DNA of 22,672 bases, taken from NCBI GenBank assembly GCA_964580455.1, contig CAZOKO010000039.1:1-22672 (forward strand). Direction: 5' to 3'. Numbering within the stretch: the stretch's first letter is position 1; every line of letters begins with the position of its first letter. Positions 8,896-16,684 of the stretch are shown piece after piece. The stretch comes from CAZOKO01 sp964580455. Lineage in GTDB: Bacteria; Desulfobacterota; WTBG01. The position numbers were made by a program, and so were the translations under genes. The notes beneath the pieces were generated by a model that searched no databases, was not told where the DNA came from, and worked only from the letters and a program-made list of their open reading frames with translations.

Positions 8896-8924
8896 AGTCT
8901 AGCATTTGACATTAAAGATTTCAA
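8896..8924 (-). promoter_or_regulatory. Candidate promoter of the sulfatase-like gene set
   Basis: On the minus strand TTGAAA (8924-8919) and TAGACT (8901-8896) are 17 nt apart, matching housekeeping promoter boxes at 5/6 and 4/6 positions. The site is in the 125-bp divergent spacer between the sulfatase-like gene and the GT-C-like gene. A TTGACA on the plus strand (8906-8911) sits inside the same interval, but I see no good -10 box for it. Confidence 0.3.
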
Positions 8925-8955
8925 AGAAAATCGTCATTCTGAAAAAGGTATGTGT

Positions 8956-10500
8956 ATGTCAGAAGAAGTGGTGCAAAGGAGAAGAGGGTGGGATCATCTT
9001 AAAATGCTCCTGCCTTTGTTTTTAATTGAACTTTTATCATGTATGACATGCCTCTGTTACATGAGGCATAATCCAGATCATCTCCTGGTTTTTGATGATA
9101 GTTATATTACCTTAAAATTTGCTTCAAATTTTTTTAAATACAACGGTATTACCTATGATGGCATCTCATATTTAACAGGTGCAACCAGCCCCCTGCACAT
9201 CATATTGGTTGCTCTGGTGGGCCTGTTCTTCAAATTGGAGACTGCTTCACTTTTAGTGGGCATTATCTTTTTTGTCTTTTCATCACTCATTGTCTACCTG
9301 TGGACACTTACAATTTATAATGATCGCGGGATTGCACTTCTTGCTGGAGTATTGATGTCAACCAGCGGATGGCTCGTTTTTGATTCCCTTAATGGTTTGG
9401 AATCCACGACCTTTATATTTTTCTCCCTTTTGACCTTTTATCTTTTTTATGCTTATGAACACAAGATTCACTATATTATCCCCCTCTTTTTAAGTATCCT
9501 GACCAGACCGGAAGGATGGTTTGTTGCATGTGCTCTCTTTATATGGCAGGTGATTCAGTATGTTAATCACAAAGATAAACGAATATTAAGATGTTTAGCA
9601 ACTTCTCTGGGTGTATTTATTTTGTTGATTGTCCCATATTTTATATTTGCTCTTCATTCTACGGGTTCTTTACTACCCGGAACTGCCTTTTCTAAGGGGA
9701 TATTTTTTGACGAGGCATATTTATCCCTGACCAATAAAATTGTTTACTTTAAGCATTGTTTGTCCCTCTTCTATAAGACATTCCTTTATCCTGCACCGTT
9801 TTTCATATTACCTTTTGTTTTATTTGCCAGGAGAGTTATTTTTATACCCTATCTCTGGTTTTACGGCAGTATCTTTTATGTGCTTTACTTCCTCATTTTC
9901 CCCGGGGCCACCAAACACTATTGGTGCAGGTATCAGCACATTTTTATTCCCTTAATCATTATCGCTATTTCAGCTGGAGCTGTTGAGCTACTCAAGATGT
10001 GCAAAAGGAAAACGTTAGCAATATCAATGACTGTATTAGTAGCATCATCTCTAATCTATAACCAGAGCATATCCTTCATGAAGGTGGAGAAGATTTATTC
10101 AGGTGAAATAGAATCTACAAAGAAGACGTTGATGAATTTAGCGATATGGCTGAAGGACAATACACCAGAAGACTCCCTGATTGTTCTCCATGATATTGGT
10201 GTTGTGGGATATTTCTCAGATAGAAAAATTATAGACCTGGTAGGTTTAACCAATCCAGAGGTTAGCAAGTATTATTGGGATAGAAGTTCAAAGAGGCTTT
10301 ACAGTTTTAGTGAGAGGAGAATCATTGATTATTTAAAAGAAAAGAAACCAGATTACCTGGTGATGATCCCTGAATGGGATAGATATTTTAACTTATTTCA
10401 GCCTGGTAGCGAGAAATATTTTGAACATGTATACACTTCTGATCTCCTTTTCCCTACTGAACTGAGATATATGGTGTATAAGTGCAACTGGGAATTGTGA
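8956..10500 (+). CDS. Polytopic membrane protein, GT-C glycosyltransferase-like
   Basis: About 514 residues with some ten to eleven hydrophobic helices, then a soluble C-terminal domain from about residue 375. After the first helix comes FDDSYITLKFA (Asp47, Asp48), then YNGITYDG and TGATSPLH. Later come NGLES (146-150) and RPEG (184-187). This series resembles GT-C proteins such as mycobacterial AftB-like arabinosyltransferases and many unnamed bacterial homologues. They transfer a sugar from a polyprenyl-phosphate donor outside the membrane. I chose the ATG at 8956 because the AAAAGG ribosome-binding site is 7 nt before it. The ATG at 8950, two codons earlier, would sit only 1 nt from that site. 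The gene is divergent from the sulfatase-like set and convergent with the corrin operon. Donor and acceptor are unknown. Confidence 0.8.
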   Translation: MSEEVVQRRRGWDHLKMLLPLFLIELLSCMTCLCYMRHNPDHLLVFDDSYITLKFASNFFKYNGITYDGISYLTGATSPLHIILVALVGLFFKLETASLLVGIIFFVFSSLIVYLWTLTIYNDRGIALLAGVLMSTSGWLVFDSLNGLESTTFIFFSLLTFYLFYAYEHKIHYIIPLFLSILTRPEGWFVACALFIWQVIQYVNHKDKRILRCLATSLGVFILLIVPYFIFALHSTGSLLPGTAFSKGIFFDEAYLSLTNKIVYFKHCLSLFYKTFLYPAPFFILPFVLFARRVIFIPYLWFYGSIFYVLYFLIFPGATKHYWCRYQHIFIPLIIIAISAGAVELLKMCKRKTLAISMTVLVASSLIYNQSISFMKVEKIYSGEIESTKKTLMNLAIWLKDNTPEDSLIVLHDIGVVGYFSDRKIIDLVGLTNPEVSKYYWDRSSKRLYSFSERRIIDYLKEKKPDYLVMIPEWDRYFNLFQPGSEKYFEHVYTSDLLFPTELRYMVYKCNWEL

Positions 10501-10828
10501 TTGTTGGTTCTAAGCATACAATTGATTAAAGCCTTTATATATATTTGAAGGAGAATTTGTCAAGATGTAAATTGTTTGATCGAACCCAAACAGGCTGTTG
10601 CCCAAATCACTTTTCGCTTGTCTGAAAAGTGAGATAAACAGGTGACCCCAAGACCCGTATTGTTTCTTGTTATTAGTAGTCTATCATTTGACTTTTTTAT
10701 CCTTTTTCAATTTATAGCATGAGAATTTAACATTCGGTTCTCCTTTATGTTTTATCAGAACTTTTTATGAGCGTCAAAGAGGAACCTTCCTATACTTACT
10801 CCATTAAAAAACGCCTTCGTATAAATTT
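10501..10828. other. Gene-free convergent spacer
   Basis: This 328-bp spacer separates the ends of the GT-C-like gene (plus) and the cbiE-cbiT gene (minus). I see no ORF with family features, tRNA or tandem repeat. It contains one clean hairpin, TCACTTTTC (10607-10615) with GAAAAGTGA (10624-10632), a 9-bp perfect stem with an 8-nt loop. No T run follows on either strand, so it is not a standard terminator. A smaller palindrome, AACAGGCTGTT, lies just before it (about 10590-10600). Confidence 0.5.
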
Positions 10829-12079
10829 TCAATCCAGTTCGGATTTGCTGCCTTCAATAATAAATACAGGGTTTAGGGGGTGAAACCTTCTCTGTCCTCT
10901 GATCTTCCTCATTTTAGAAATGTTTAGAAGGGTTACCGTAGAAAGCCAGCCTGCCTTGTCAAAAAATGACACCGCACTATTTACCGTCTCAAGGGTTGCT
11001 GCATTGATAACAATTTTACCAGATGGTAGTAAAGCACGCTTGCAGTGACGAAGAATCGGTAAAAGCTGTCCTCCAGCCCCGCCAATAAATATCCTGTCAG
11101 GCTTAGGCAATATTTTAAGTGCTTGAGGGGCTTCCCCTAATATCGACGTCACTATTCCAGCAGTATGGAATTTACCTATATTCTTTTTAATATCTTTGAT
11201 GTGCTTGTTATGTTTCTCAATAGCAAATATTTTGAGCTCAGGGGCAAGAAGAGCCGCTTCAATGGCCACGGAACCGGAGCCAGATCCGATGTCCCAGAAA
11301 ACTCCCTGCTTTGGGAAACTAAGCTTTGCCAAAGTGAGGATGCGAATGTCGTCTTTGGTAATAAGTCCTCTCTGGTGAGAGAATAGCTCATCAGAAATAC
11401 CCAGACTAATATTTTCTACCTCTGCTCTTTCACTCCGGGAGGGGGAGATAACAATCATAACATTTAGCGATGAAAATTTTTTATTGGTAATATCCTTGAG
11501 AAGGCATTTGTGAACCTTCTCCTTTTTCCCTCCCAACTCCTCTATGATAAAGACGCTTACAGTTCTGAGAGATAGATCTTCTGAAAGTATACTCTTTGCA
11601 ATCTTGCCGGGAGTATTTTTGTGGTCTGTAAGGAGTCCCACCTTTCTATATTTTCTAATCAGAGGTGCCAGACGGGGTGCCGGCTCCCCATGGAGACTCA
11701 AGAGCAAGGCATCATCCCAGCTCTCTTTGATCTTTGCAAAAGCCGCTTGAAAGGTTGTTATGTTTGGTATGATCTCAATCTTTTCCTTCCCCAGATGTTC
11801 AATCAGAAAGCTTGCAATCCCATAGTAGCCGGGGTCACCCGAGGCAATGATAACAACTTTCTTTCTTCTCCTTATGGACGTTTTAATGACACTCAGAACC
11901 TCTTTGAGATTTTTATAAATGGGAAATTTCTGCGCAGGCAATCTGGAAAAGTAATCAAGATGCCTTTTCCCTCCAATAAGGATATCAGCCTCTTTTATAA
12001 TGGAAAGAGCCTTACTGCTTAAATCTTCTGGTGACATGCCCATGCCAACCACTTTCACCGTTTTAGCTGATACCCGCAA
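10829..12079 (-). CDS. cbiET: Cobalt-precorrin-7 C5-methyltransferase / C15-methyltransferase (decarboxylating), CbiE-CbiT fusion
   Basis: Bifunctional corrin-ring enzyme. The CbiE half methylates C5. The CbiT half methylates C15 and decarboxylates the C12 acetate, both with S-adenosylmethionine. CbiE shows VKVVGMGMSPEDLSS, ASGDPGYYGIASFL and IIPNITTFQAAFAKI. CbiT follows from about residue 225 with GISDELFSHQRGLITKDDIR, WDIGSGSGSVAIEAA and IFIGGAGGQL. The fusion is the CobL arrangement, known in several lineages. Longer readings are possible: a TTG at 12121 and an ATG at 12100. I favour the TTG at 12079 because a perfect AAGGAGG stands 6 nt before it. This leaves a 17-nt overlap with cbiD and gives 416 residues. 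It is the last gene of the operon. The next pathway genes are not in the window. Confidence 0.93.
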   Translation of the reverse strand: MRVSAKTVKVVGMGMSPEDLSSKALSIIKEADILIGGKRHLDYFSRLPAQKFPIYKNLKEVLSVIKTSIRRRKKVVIIASGDPGYYGIASFLIEHLGKEKIEIIPNITTFQAAFAKIKESWDDALLLSLHGEPAPRLAPLIRKYRKVGLLTDHKNTPGKIAKSILSEDLSLRTVSVFIIEELGGKKEKVHKCLLKDITNKKFSSLNVMIVISPSRSERAEVENISLGISDELFSHQRGLITKDDIRILTLAKLSFPKQGVFWDIGSGSGSVAIEAALLAPELKIFAIEKHNKHIKDIKKNIGKFHTAGIVTSILGEAPQALKILPKPDRIFIGGAGGQLLPILRHCKRALLPSGKIVINAATLETVNSAVSFFDKAGWLSTVTLLNISKMRKIRGQRRFHPLNPVFIIEGSKSELD

Positions 12080-13217
12080 TTTTTCCCTCCTTCCCGCCAT
12101 ACCAAAGAACCTCACCATCAAAGGAAAACAGCACTAAAAATATAGTGCCCTTATCCTGGCTCATCAGATGGAGTTTTTCTACCGCCTCAGTACATATCTT
12201 ATCAATAATGGTAAACTCTTTGTGCCTTAAAAGAATTTCTACTATGCCACGGGTAGTGATAGAATGGGAGATCTCTTTCAATACCTTTGTTTTTACACCT
12301 AACTTCTTTCCCAGTAATATAAAAAGCTCAATATCTAAAGGAAAAGTTCGCGCATGCGTATAGCTACAGCCAGCAGCAATCTTTGAAAGTTTTCCCATGA
12401 AAGCAGATACAGTGATCTGGCGAAATCCATTTTTTAGCGTCTGGTTAAGAGAAAACCCCACATAATCACCCATTTGAATGAATGATTCCTCTCCTAAAGG
12501 AGGCAAGTATGTTTTTGCCAGACGTTCACTCAATCCACCTGTGGACAAGACAATCTCTTTGCACTTCACTGCCCTGGCAATTTGTAATGCACAACAGATA
12601 GTTTCTCTGTAGGCTTGATGGGAAAAGGGTTTTACAATCCCGGTCGTTCCGAGGATAGAGATGCCGCCTGTAATACCAAGCCTTGGGTTGAACGTCTTTT
12701 TAGCCAGTTCTTCTCCCCGGGAAACGAACAGCGTTACCTCCACCCCATTCGATGAAGTACTAAAATTGGGGTCTTGCGAAAAGGCTTCCCTTATGGCAAC
12801 TCTGATCATCTTCCTGGGAATGGGGTTAATTGCAGCCTCTCCCTTTTTAACGGGAAGACCCGGCTTGGTCACTGTCCCTACTCCTTCACCACCTTTTAAG
12901 AGAACAGGTAGTAAGCTAGCCTTGTTCTTTTTTTTCAGAGGGACCAGGGATATTTGTGCACCAATCTCAGCACCATTGGTGACATCAGGGTCATCTCCTG
13001 CATCCTTAATTACTGTACAATATGCAGTACCATTTTTTGTCCAGTTTTTATACAGGGGGATAGTCGCTTTAGTTCCAAGCGGAAGCGTTACTTCTACTGT
13101 CTTTGGGTGGAGACCCAAGAAGTTCATAGCCGCACCTTTTGCAGCAGCAGAAGCGCAGGTGCCGGTAGTATAGCCGGTTCGAAGAGGTTTTTTACAAGTA
13201 GGGCTTGTCATAGACAT
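12063..13217 (-). CDS. cbiD: Cobalt-precorrin-5B C1-methyltransferase
   Basis: SAM-dependent methyltransferase that methylates C1 of the corrin ring in the anaerobic B12 pathway. CbiD is diagnostic of that route, since the aerobic pathway uses CobF. The 384 residues match the family length. Recognisable elements are LRTGYTTGTCASAAAKGA (12-29), IKDAGDDPDVTNGAEIGA, GGEGVGTVTKPGL, INPIPRKMI, ITGGISILGTTGIVKPF, and FMGKLSKIAAGCSYTHA near residue 280. Two ATGs lie at 13217 and 13211 with no strong ribosome-binding site to decide. I give the longer one. It starts 6 nt after cbiL and overlaps cbiE-cbiT by 17 nt, so translation may be coupled. Confidence 0.95.
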   Translation of the reverse strand: MSMTSPTCKKPLRTGYTTGTCASAAAKGAAMNFLGLHPKTVEVTLPLGTKATIPLYKNWTKNGTAYCTVIKDAGDDPDVTNGAEIGAQISLVPLKKKNKASLLPVLLKGGEGVGTVTKPGLPVKKGEAAINPIPRKMIRVAIREAFSQDPNFSTSSNGVEVTLFVSRGEELAKKTFNPRLGITGGISILGTTGIVKPFSHQAYRETICCALQIARAVKCKEIVLSTGGLSERLAKTYLPPLGEESFIQMGDYVGFSLNQTLKNGFRQITVSAFMGKLSKIAAGCSYTHARTFPLDIELFILLGKKLGVKTKVLKEISHSITTRGIVEILLRHKEFTIIDKICTEAVEKLHLMSQDKGTIFLVLFSFDGEVLWYGGKEGKIAGIS

Positions 13218-13223
13218 CTATGA

Positions 13224-13934
13224 TCATGTTTTCTTAACAACGAGCAGTGAAAGGTAATCTGTTTTTTCCAGCAAATCCGGGGCTGGATTTGAGGTTATAA
13301 TCTGATCTTCAAAGCCGCATCGACTGACATAGATTGTTTCATCATGGAGGTTCATCTCCTGCAAAATCTTATAGAGGGTCTTTGTCTTCTTATTATGCTT
13401 CAGGAATATGGCCGTATCAGAAAAGGAAAGAAGCTTCTTTATTTTCTCGCTGGGGGTGTTGCCAGGTATCAGAGTCAGTATTTCATTGCTTTCAGCAAGG
13501 GGCAGATTAGCAGAGGCTGCTACAGCCAGGTAGGAAGGAACTCCAGGTATGGTAATCGATTGCACATCAGGGTACATGGATTTCATCTTCTTAAGGAGGT
13601 ATCCATAAGTACTGTAGGTCATGGGATCTCCTATGGTAATAAAGGCTGCATCATTGCCTTTCTCAAGTATTGCAATAATCTTCATTACATTTTTTTCCCA
13701 TGCTTTTTCACATACTGTCTTGTCAGCAGTCATAGGGAATAGAAGTTTTTCAACCACAGCATCGGGGTTGATGAACATTTGAGCAATGCTGTAAGCAATG
13801 CTCTTTTTCCCTTTCCCTGCAACGGGAGTGAAGACAAATCTTACCTTCTCCAGTGTATGCTTTGCCTTTAATGTAATCAGCTCAGGATCTCCAGGACCAA
13901 CTCCTATTCCATAAAATATTCCATATTTAGTCAT
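13224..13934 (-). CDS. cbiL: Cobalt-precorrin-2 C20-methyltransferase
   Basis: SAM-dependent methyltransferase that adds the C20 methyl to (cobalt-)precorrin-2, the first methylation after cobalt insertion. Length (236 residues) and motifs fit the CbiL/CobI group of the tetrapyrrole methylase fold. These are YGIGVGPGDPELITLKA (8-25), a FVFTPVA stretch with a GKGKKSIA insert, ITIGDPMTYSTYGYL near residue 100, and TIPGVPSYLAVAASANLPLAES. The GDP-x-TYSTY and PGVPSY forms favour CbiL over CbiF or CbiH. It begins 2 nt after the cbiC stop, and cbiD follows after 6 nt. Early placement after cobalt chelation agrees with the anaerobic order. Confidence 0.94.
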   Translation of the reverse strand: MTKYGIFYGIGVGPGDPELITLKAKHTLEKVRFVFTPVAGKGKKSIAYSIAQMFINPDAVVEKLLFPMTADKTVCEKAWEKNVMKIIAILEKGNDAAFITIGDPMTYSTYGYLLKKMKSMYPDVQSITIPGVPSYLAVAASANLPLAESNEILTLIPGNTPSEKIKKLLSFSDTAIFLKHNKKTKTLYKILQEMNLHDETIYVSRCGFEDQIITSNPAPDLLEKTDYLSLLVVKKT

Positions 13935-13936
13935 AT

Positions 13937-14551
13937 CTACTTTTCCAATGCTAAAACTGCTAGACTATTAATGATGCTCACCGCAAGCGGGCTTCCTCCT
14001 TTTTCTCCCCGCACTGTGATATAAGGGATAGCTTCCTTTATTAACATCTCCTTGCTTTCCCTGGCTCCCACTAATCCAACTGGCACCCCAATGACCAACG
14101 ATGGTTTGTGAACCCCCTTTTCGGCTAATTTTAGGACTTCAAACAACGCTGTAGGTGCATTTCCGATTGTGATAATTGATCCACTCATAGAGGAACTCAT
14201 CCTTTGCATCGCAGTAGATGCTCTGGTCTTACCTGATAGTTTAGCCTCTTTTATCACTTCCGGGTGAGATATTGCACACAGTATTTTTGTTTTATATTTC
14301 CGTAACATCTTAAGACTAATTCCTGCCTTTACCATTTTAGTATCGGTAATAATGGGAGCACCCCTTCTTAAAGTAGCTATCCCTTTTGCTATAGCTTCCG
14401 GATGGAACTTTGTATCATGAACCAGGTCAAAATCTACTGTAGCATGGATCATTCTTTTTACAATAGTCCACTCCTCACGATTGAACGAATGGGAGGGAAC
14501 ACGCTCTTCAATCAATTGAAAACTCTTTTTTTCTATCTGCTCCGGTAACAT
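13937..14551 (-). CDS. cbiC: Cobalt-precorrin-8 methylmutase
   Basis: Isomerase that moves the methyl group from C11 to C12 to give cobyrinic acid, without cofactor. The 204 residues match CbiC/CobH. The catalytic His is probably His36 in RMIHATVDFD. Other family segments are RGAPIITDTKMVKAGI, SIITIGNAPTALFEVL, VIGVPVGLVGARESKEM and VRGEKGGSPLAVSIIN. The ATG at 14551 has AGAGG too close (1 nt), while a stronger AAAGGAG lies about 16 nt upstream. That upstream site also precedes a three-codon ATG reading frame (ATG AAG AAT TAG). It follows a 239-nt repeat-containing spacer, the only long gap inside the operon, and is close-coupled to cbiL (2 nt). Confidence 0.95.
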   Translation of the reverse strand: MLPEQIEKKSFQLIEERVPSHSFNREEWTIVKRMIHATVDFDLVHDTKFHPEAIAKGIATLRRGAPIITDTKMVKAGISLKMLRKYKTKILCAISHPEVIKEAKLSGKTRASTAMQRMSSSMSGSIITIGNAPTALFEVLKLAEKGVHKPSLVIGVPVGLVGARESKEMLIKEAIPYITVRGEKGGSPLAVSIINSLAVLALEK

Positions 14552-14577
14552 ACCTCTAATTCTTCATCTCCTTTAGA

Positions 14578-14760
14578 TAAAAATCCTAATTCGAACATCG
14601 TGCGAAGCTTCCCGTAGGGATCAATCCGAAACAAATCATCAAAAATTTAGGGATTCAGGAATTGAGGAATTTAGGAATTTTCTCAATTCGCAATTCCTGA
14701 ATTCTTAAATTTCTCAATTATATAGTTTGTTTCGTGCTTTGGATTTAGGATTTGTTTTTC
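14578..14760. repeat. A+T-rich palindromic intergenic repeat inside the corrin operon
   Basis: The 239-nt spacer between the cobaltochelatase gene and cbiC is built around a large imperfect inverted repeat. The inner arms are 14643-14664 and 14691-14712, 22 nt each with 2 mismatches. Outside them, CGAAACAAA (14627-14635) pairs with TTTGTTTCG (14726-14734), and AATCCTAA (14582-14589) has its complement at about 14743-14750. Such AATCC/CGAAACAAA-type palindromes look like dispersed intergenic elements known from A+T-rich environmental bacteria. That family resemblance is from memory and unchecked. In minus-strand RNA the inner stem is followed by a short U run (about 14648-14644), so a weak terminator or RNA-stabilising hairpin is possible. 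I see no coding capacity in it. Confidence 0.7.
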
Positions 14761-14790
14761 ATCCAGCATCCAGTAAAATAATTCCCCAAT

Positions 14791-15606
14791 TTATTTTTCC
14801 GCGATAACTCGCATGGTATGATCAGCAAAAATTTCAAAAATGCCCCGGTAAGCGCCAAGCCCTGGTTTATAGATAACTTCTATCTCATCAAGCCTCTTTT
14901 TGAAAGGTTCTCCATAGTTATTTAAAAGATGGTGATATATTTTATTCTCATGGTGATCTCCATCTAATGTTCCTTTAATATCATCATGGATGTGGACACC
15001 ATCAACTATCATAAAAGGTTGTACAAGAAGGGTTTTTATACCACTCATAACGAGTTCACCCAGAACATCCCTGCAATAGGGAGGTGAGAATTCTACATTC
15101 CCAAAAGCTACCTTCACAGAGGAAGGAAGCAGGGATTTTACGTTTTGAGCACAATCGACATAGATAAGAGACGATTCTCTATCTGGTGTGCCATGTCCTA
15201 CAAATAGAATACCCGTTTCCTCAAGTTTTGACTTTTTAAGATCAGCCAAAAGTTCTTCCTTTAGCACATGGTATATCCTCTCGTCAGGAAGAAGTGGTTT
15301 TGCCACCTTGATTGACTTAAAGTCATGTTTATATTCTTCTTCTGCCTTTTCGATATCATCCAGGACTACCCTGCCAGGTATCATAAAAAGTGGGGTAATC
15401 ACAACCTCCACATCTTTTTTTGAAGAAATGTTTTCTAAAACGGTTTTAAGCTTTGGTTCTCCTACCCGTGAAGTAAATCCCATGGGAATCTTTTGCTCAA
15501 ACCGCCTTTCAAAGAGCTCATTCAAGCCAGTATAAATGGAAGATGAGTCCGTTGAGGTACCGAAGGCAGCTAAAACAATCTGAATTTTTTGAGCATTATC
15601 TGACAT
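14791..15606 (-). CDS. cbiK: Sirohydrochlorin cobaltochelatase, CbiK/CbiX-type
   Basis: Inserts Co2+ into sirohydrochlorin, the entry step of the anaerobic corrin branch. It has two chelatase-like half domains. The first (about 5-125) begins IQIVLAAFGTSTDSS and contains ITPLFMIPGRVVLDDI. The second begins GILFVGHGTPDRES, with VQPFMIVDGVHIHDDIKG near residues 205-222. The His in GHGT and the His pair in VHIHDD are the likely metal and catalytic residues. Order and length (about 271 residues) fit CbiK, the long form, better than short CbiX. CbiX or a ferrochelatase (SirB) cannot be excluded. A TTG at 15621 would extend it by five residues. I prefer the ATG at 15606, preceded by GGGA about 10 nt away. 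It is isolated by a 93-nt upstream and a 239-nt downstream spacer, both with repeat-like sequence. Confidence 0.88.
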   Translation of the reverse strand: MSDNAQKIQIVLAAFGTSTDSSSIYTGLNELFERRFEQKIPMGFTSRVGEPKLKTVLENISSKKDVEVVITPLFMIPGRVVLDDIEKAEEEYKHDFKSIKVAKPLLPDERIYHVLKEELLADLKKSKLEETGILFVGHGTPDRESSLIYVDCAQNVKSLLPSSVKVAFGNVEFSPPYCRDVLGELVMSGIKTLLVQPFMIVDGVHIHDDIKGTLDGDHHENKIYHHLLNNYGEPFKKRLDEIEVIYKPGLGAYRGIFEIFADHTMRVIAEK

Positions 15607-15624
15607 AAAGTTAAATCCCAAATA

Positions 15625-15690
15625 TTAATACAAATGCATTTATTCAATCCAAAATCTGCAATCCAAAACCTAAAATCAAGAAATTCCCGC
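15625..15690. repeat. AATCC/AAATC word-rich spacer between hemB and cbiK
   Basis: This short spacer repeats the words AATCCAAAATC, AATCCAAAAC and TAAAATC within about 35 nt (around 15646-15680). The composition is like that of the larger repeat on the other side of cbiK. It has no ORF and no clear hairpin. It may be another fragment of the same dispersed intergenic repeat. Confidence 0.4.
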
Positions 15691-15699
15691 TCCTCTATC

Positions 15700-16674
15700 T
15701 TATTTCCGAAGAACACCAGCAGCCTCTTTAGCAAAATAGGTAATAATGAGATCGGCCCCTGCCCTTTTGATAGACTGGAGCACCTCCATCATGGTACTTC
15801 TTTCTTCAATCATGCCCTTCATTGCTGCAGCCTTTATCATGGAGTACTCTCCGCTCACATTATAAGCTGCCAGGGGATAGCCAAATTTCTGTTTGGCCCT
15901 GTAGATTACATCCAGATAAGCCAAAGCAGGTTTCACCATCACGATGTCTGCTCCTTCCTCAATATCGAGTTCAATCTCTCGCAAAGCCTCTTCAACATTA
16001 GCCGGATCCATCTGATAGCTTCTTCTGTCACCGAACTGTGGTGAAGAATCAGCCGCATCACGAAAGGGTCCATAAAAGTGAGAGGCATACTTTGCCGCAT
16101 AAGACATCATAGGGATGTGTGAGAATCCACTTTTATCTAAAGCCGTTCTGATAGCACCCACCCTGCCATCCATCATATCAGAAGGAGCAACCATATCTGC
16201 ACCTGCCTCAACCTGGCTTACTGCAATCTTCTGGAGGATTTCCAGGGTCTGATCATTCTCAACTATATCGTTCCTGATAATTCCACAGTGACCCTGAGTG
16301 GTATAGGCACAGAGACAGATATCGGTAATAATAATGAGATCAGGAAAGGATTTCTTGATTGTCCCAATTGCCTGTTGAACAATCCCTTGGGGTGCATAGG
16401 CCTCACTGCCATGCTCATCCTTTTTATCCGGCAGACCAAAAAGGAGAATGGCAGGTATGCCAAGAGATTGAACCTCCTCCAGCTCCTGGGATAAGGTATC
16501 TACTGAATATTGATAGATGCCGGGCATTGAGGATATTTCTACCCTTTTGCTTTTCCCTGATCTAACGAACAAAGGGTAGATTAAGTTGTCCACACTCAAG
16601 CGTGTTTCCCTTACCATCTTTCTTATAGTTTCTTTTCCTCTTAATCTTCTGAGTCTCTTTCCGGGAAAAGGCAT
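15700..16674 (-). CDS. hemB: Porphobilinogen synthase (delta-aminolevulinic acid dehydratase)
   Basis: Condenses two molecules of 5-aminolevulinate to porphobilinogen in the cytoplasm. The 324 residues are full length. The Schiff-base lysines are Lys195 (SYAAKYASHFYGPFRDAA) and Lys248 (MVKPALAYLD). The zinc site is present as DICLCAYTTQGHCG, with Cys120, Cys122 and Cys130, so this is a zinc-type enzyme. An AGAGG ribosome-binding site stands 7 nt before the ATG. It follows cobA-hemD by 10 nt. Its position after hemC and hemD, although it acts before them, is common in such operons. Confidence 0.97.
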   Translation of the reverse strand: MPFPGKRLRRLRGKETIRKMVRETRLSVDNLIYPLFVRSGKSKRVEISSMPGIYQYSVDTLSQELEEVQSLGIPAILLFGLPDKKDEHGSEAYAPQGIVQQAIGTIKKSFPDLIIITDICLCAYTTQGHCGIIRNDIVENDQTLEILQKIAVSQVEAGADMVAPSDMMDGRVGAIRTALDKSGFSHIPMMSYAAKYASHFYGPFRDAADSSPQFGDRRSYQMDPANVEEALREIELDIEEGADIVMVKPALAYLDVIYRAKQKFGYPLAAYNVSGEYSMIKAAAMKGMIEERSTMMEVLQSIKRAGADLIITYFAKEAAGVLRK

Positions 16675-16684
16675 GGTAAACCTC

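Noticed and set aside
11621..12022. 133-codon open frame on the plus strand
   Set aside because: It is antisense to the CbiE domain, which is strongly supported.
12661..13173. 170-codon open frame on the plus strand
   Set aside because: It is antisense to the clearly recognised cbiD; composition is what the complementary strand of a conserved gene produces.
13344..13742. 132-codon open frame on the plus strand
   Set aside because: It is antisense to cbiL, with no recognisable domain.
14578..15690. CRISPR array or tandem repeats around cbiK
   Set aside because: The repeated words are irregular and palindromic, with no regular repeat-spacer periodicity.
15634..16044. 136-codon open frame on the plus strand
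   Set aside because: It starts in the A+T-rich spacer and runs antisense to hemB; low-complexity start and no family features.
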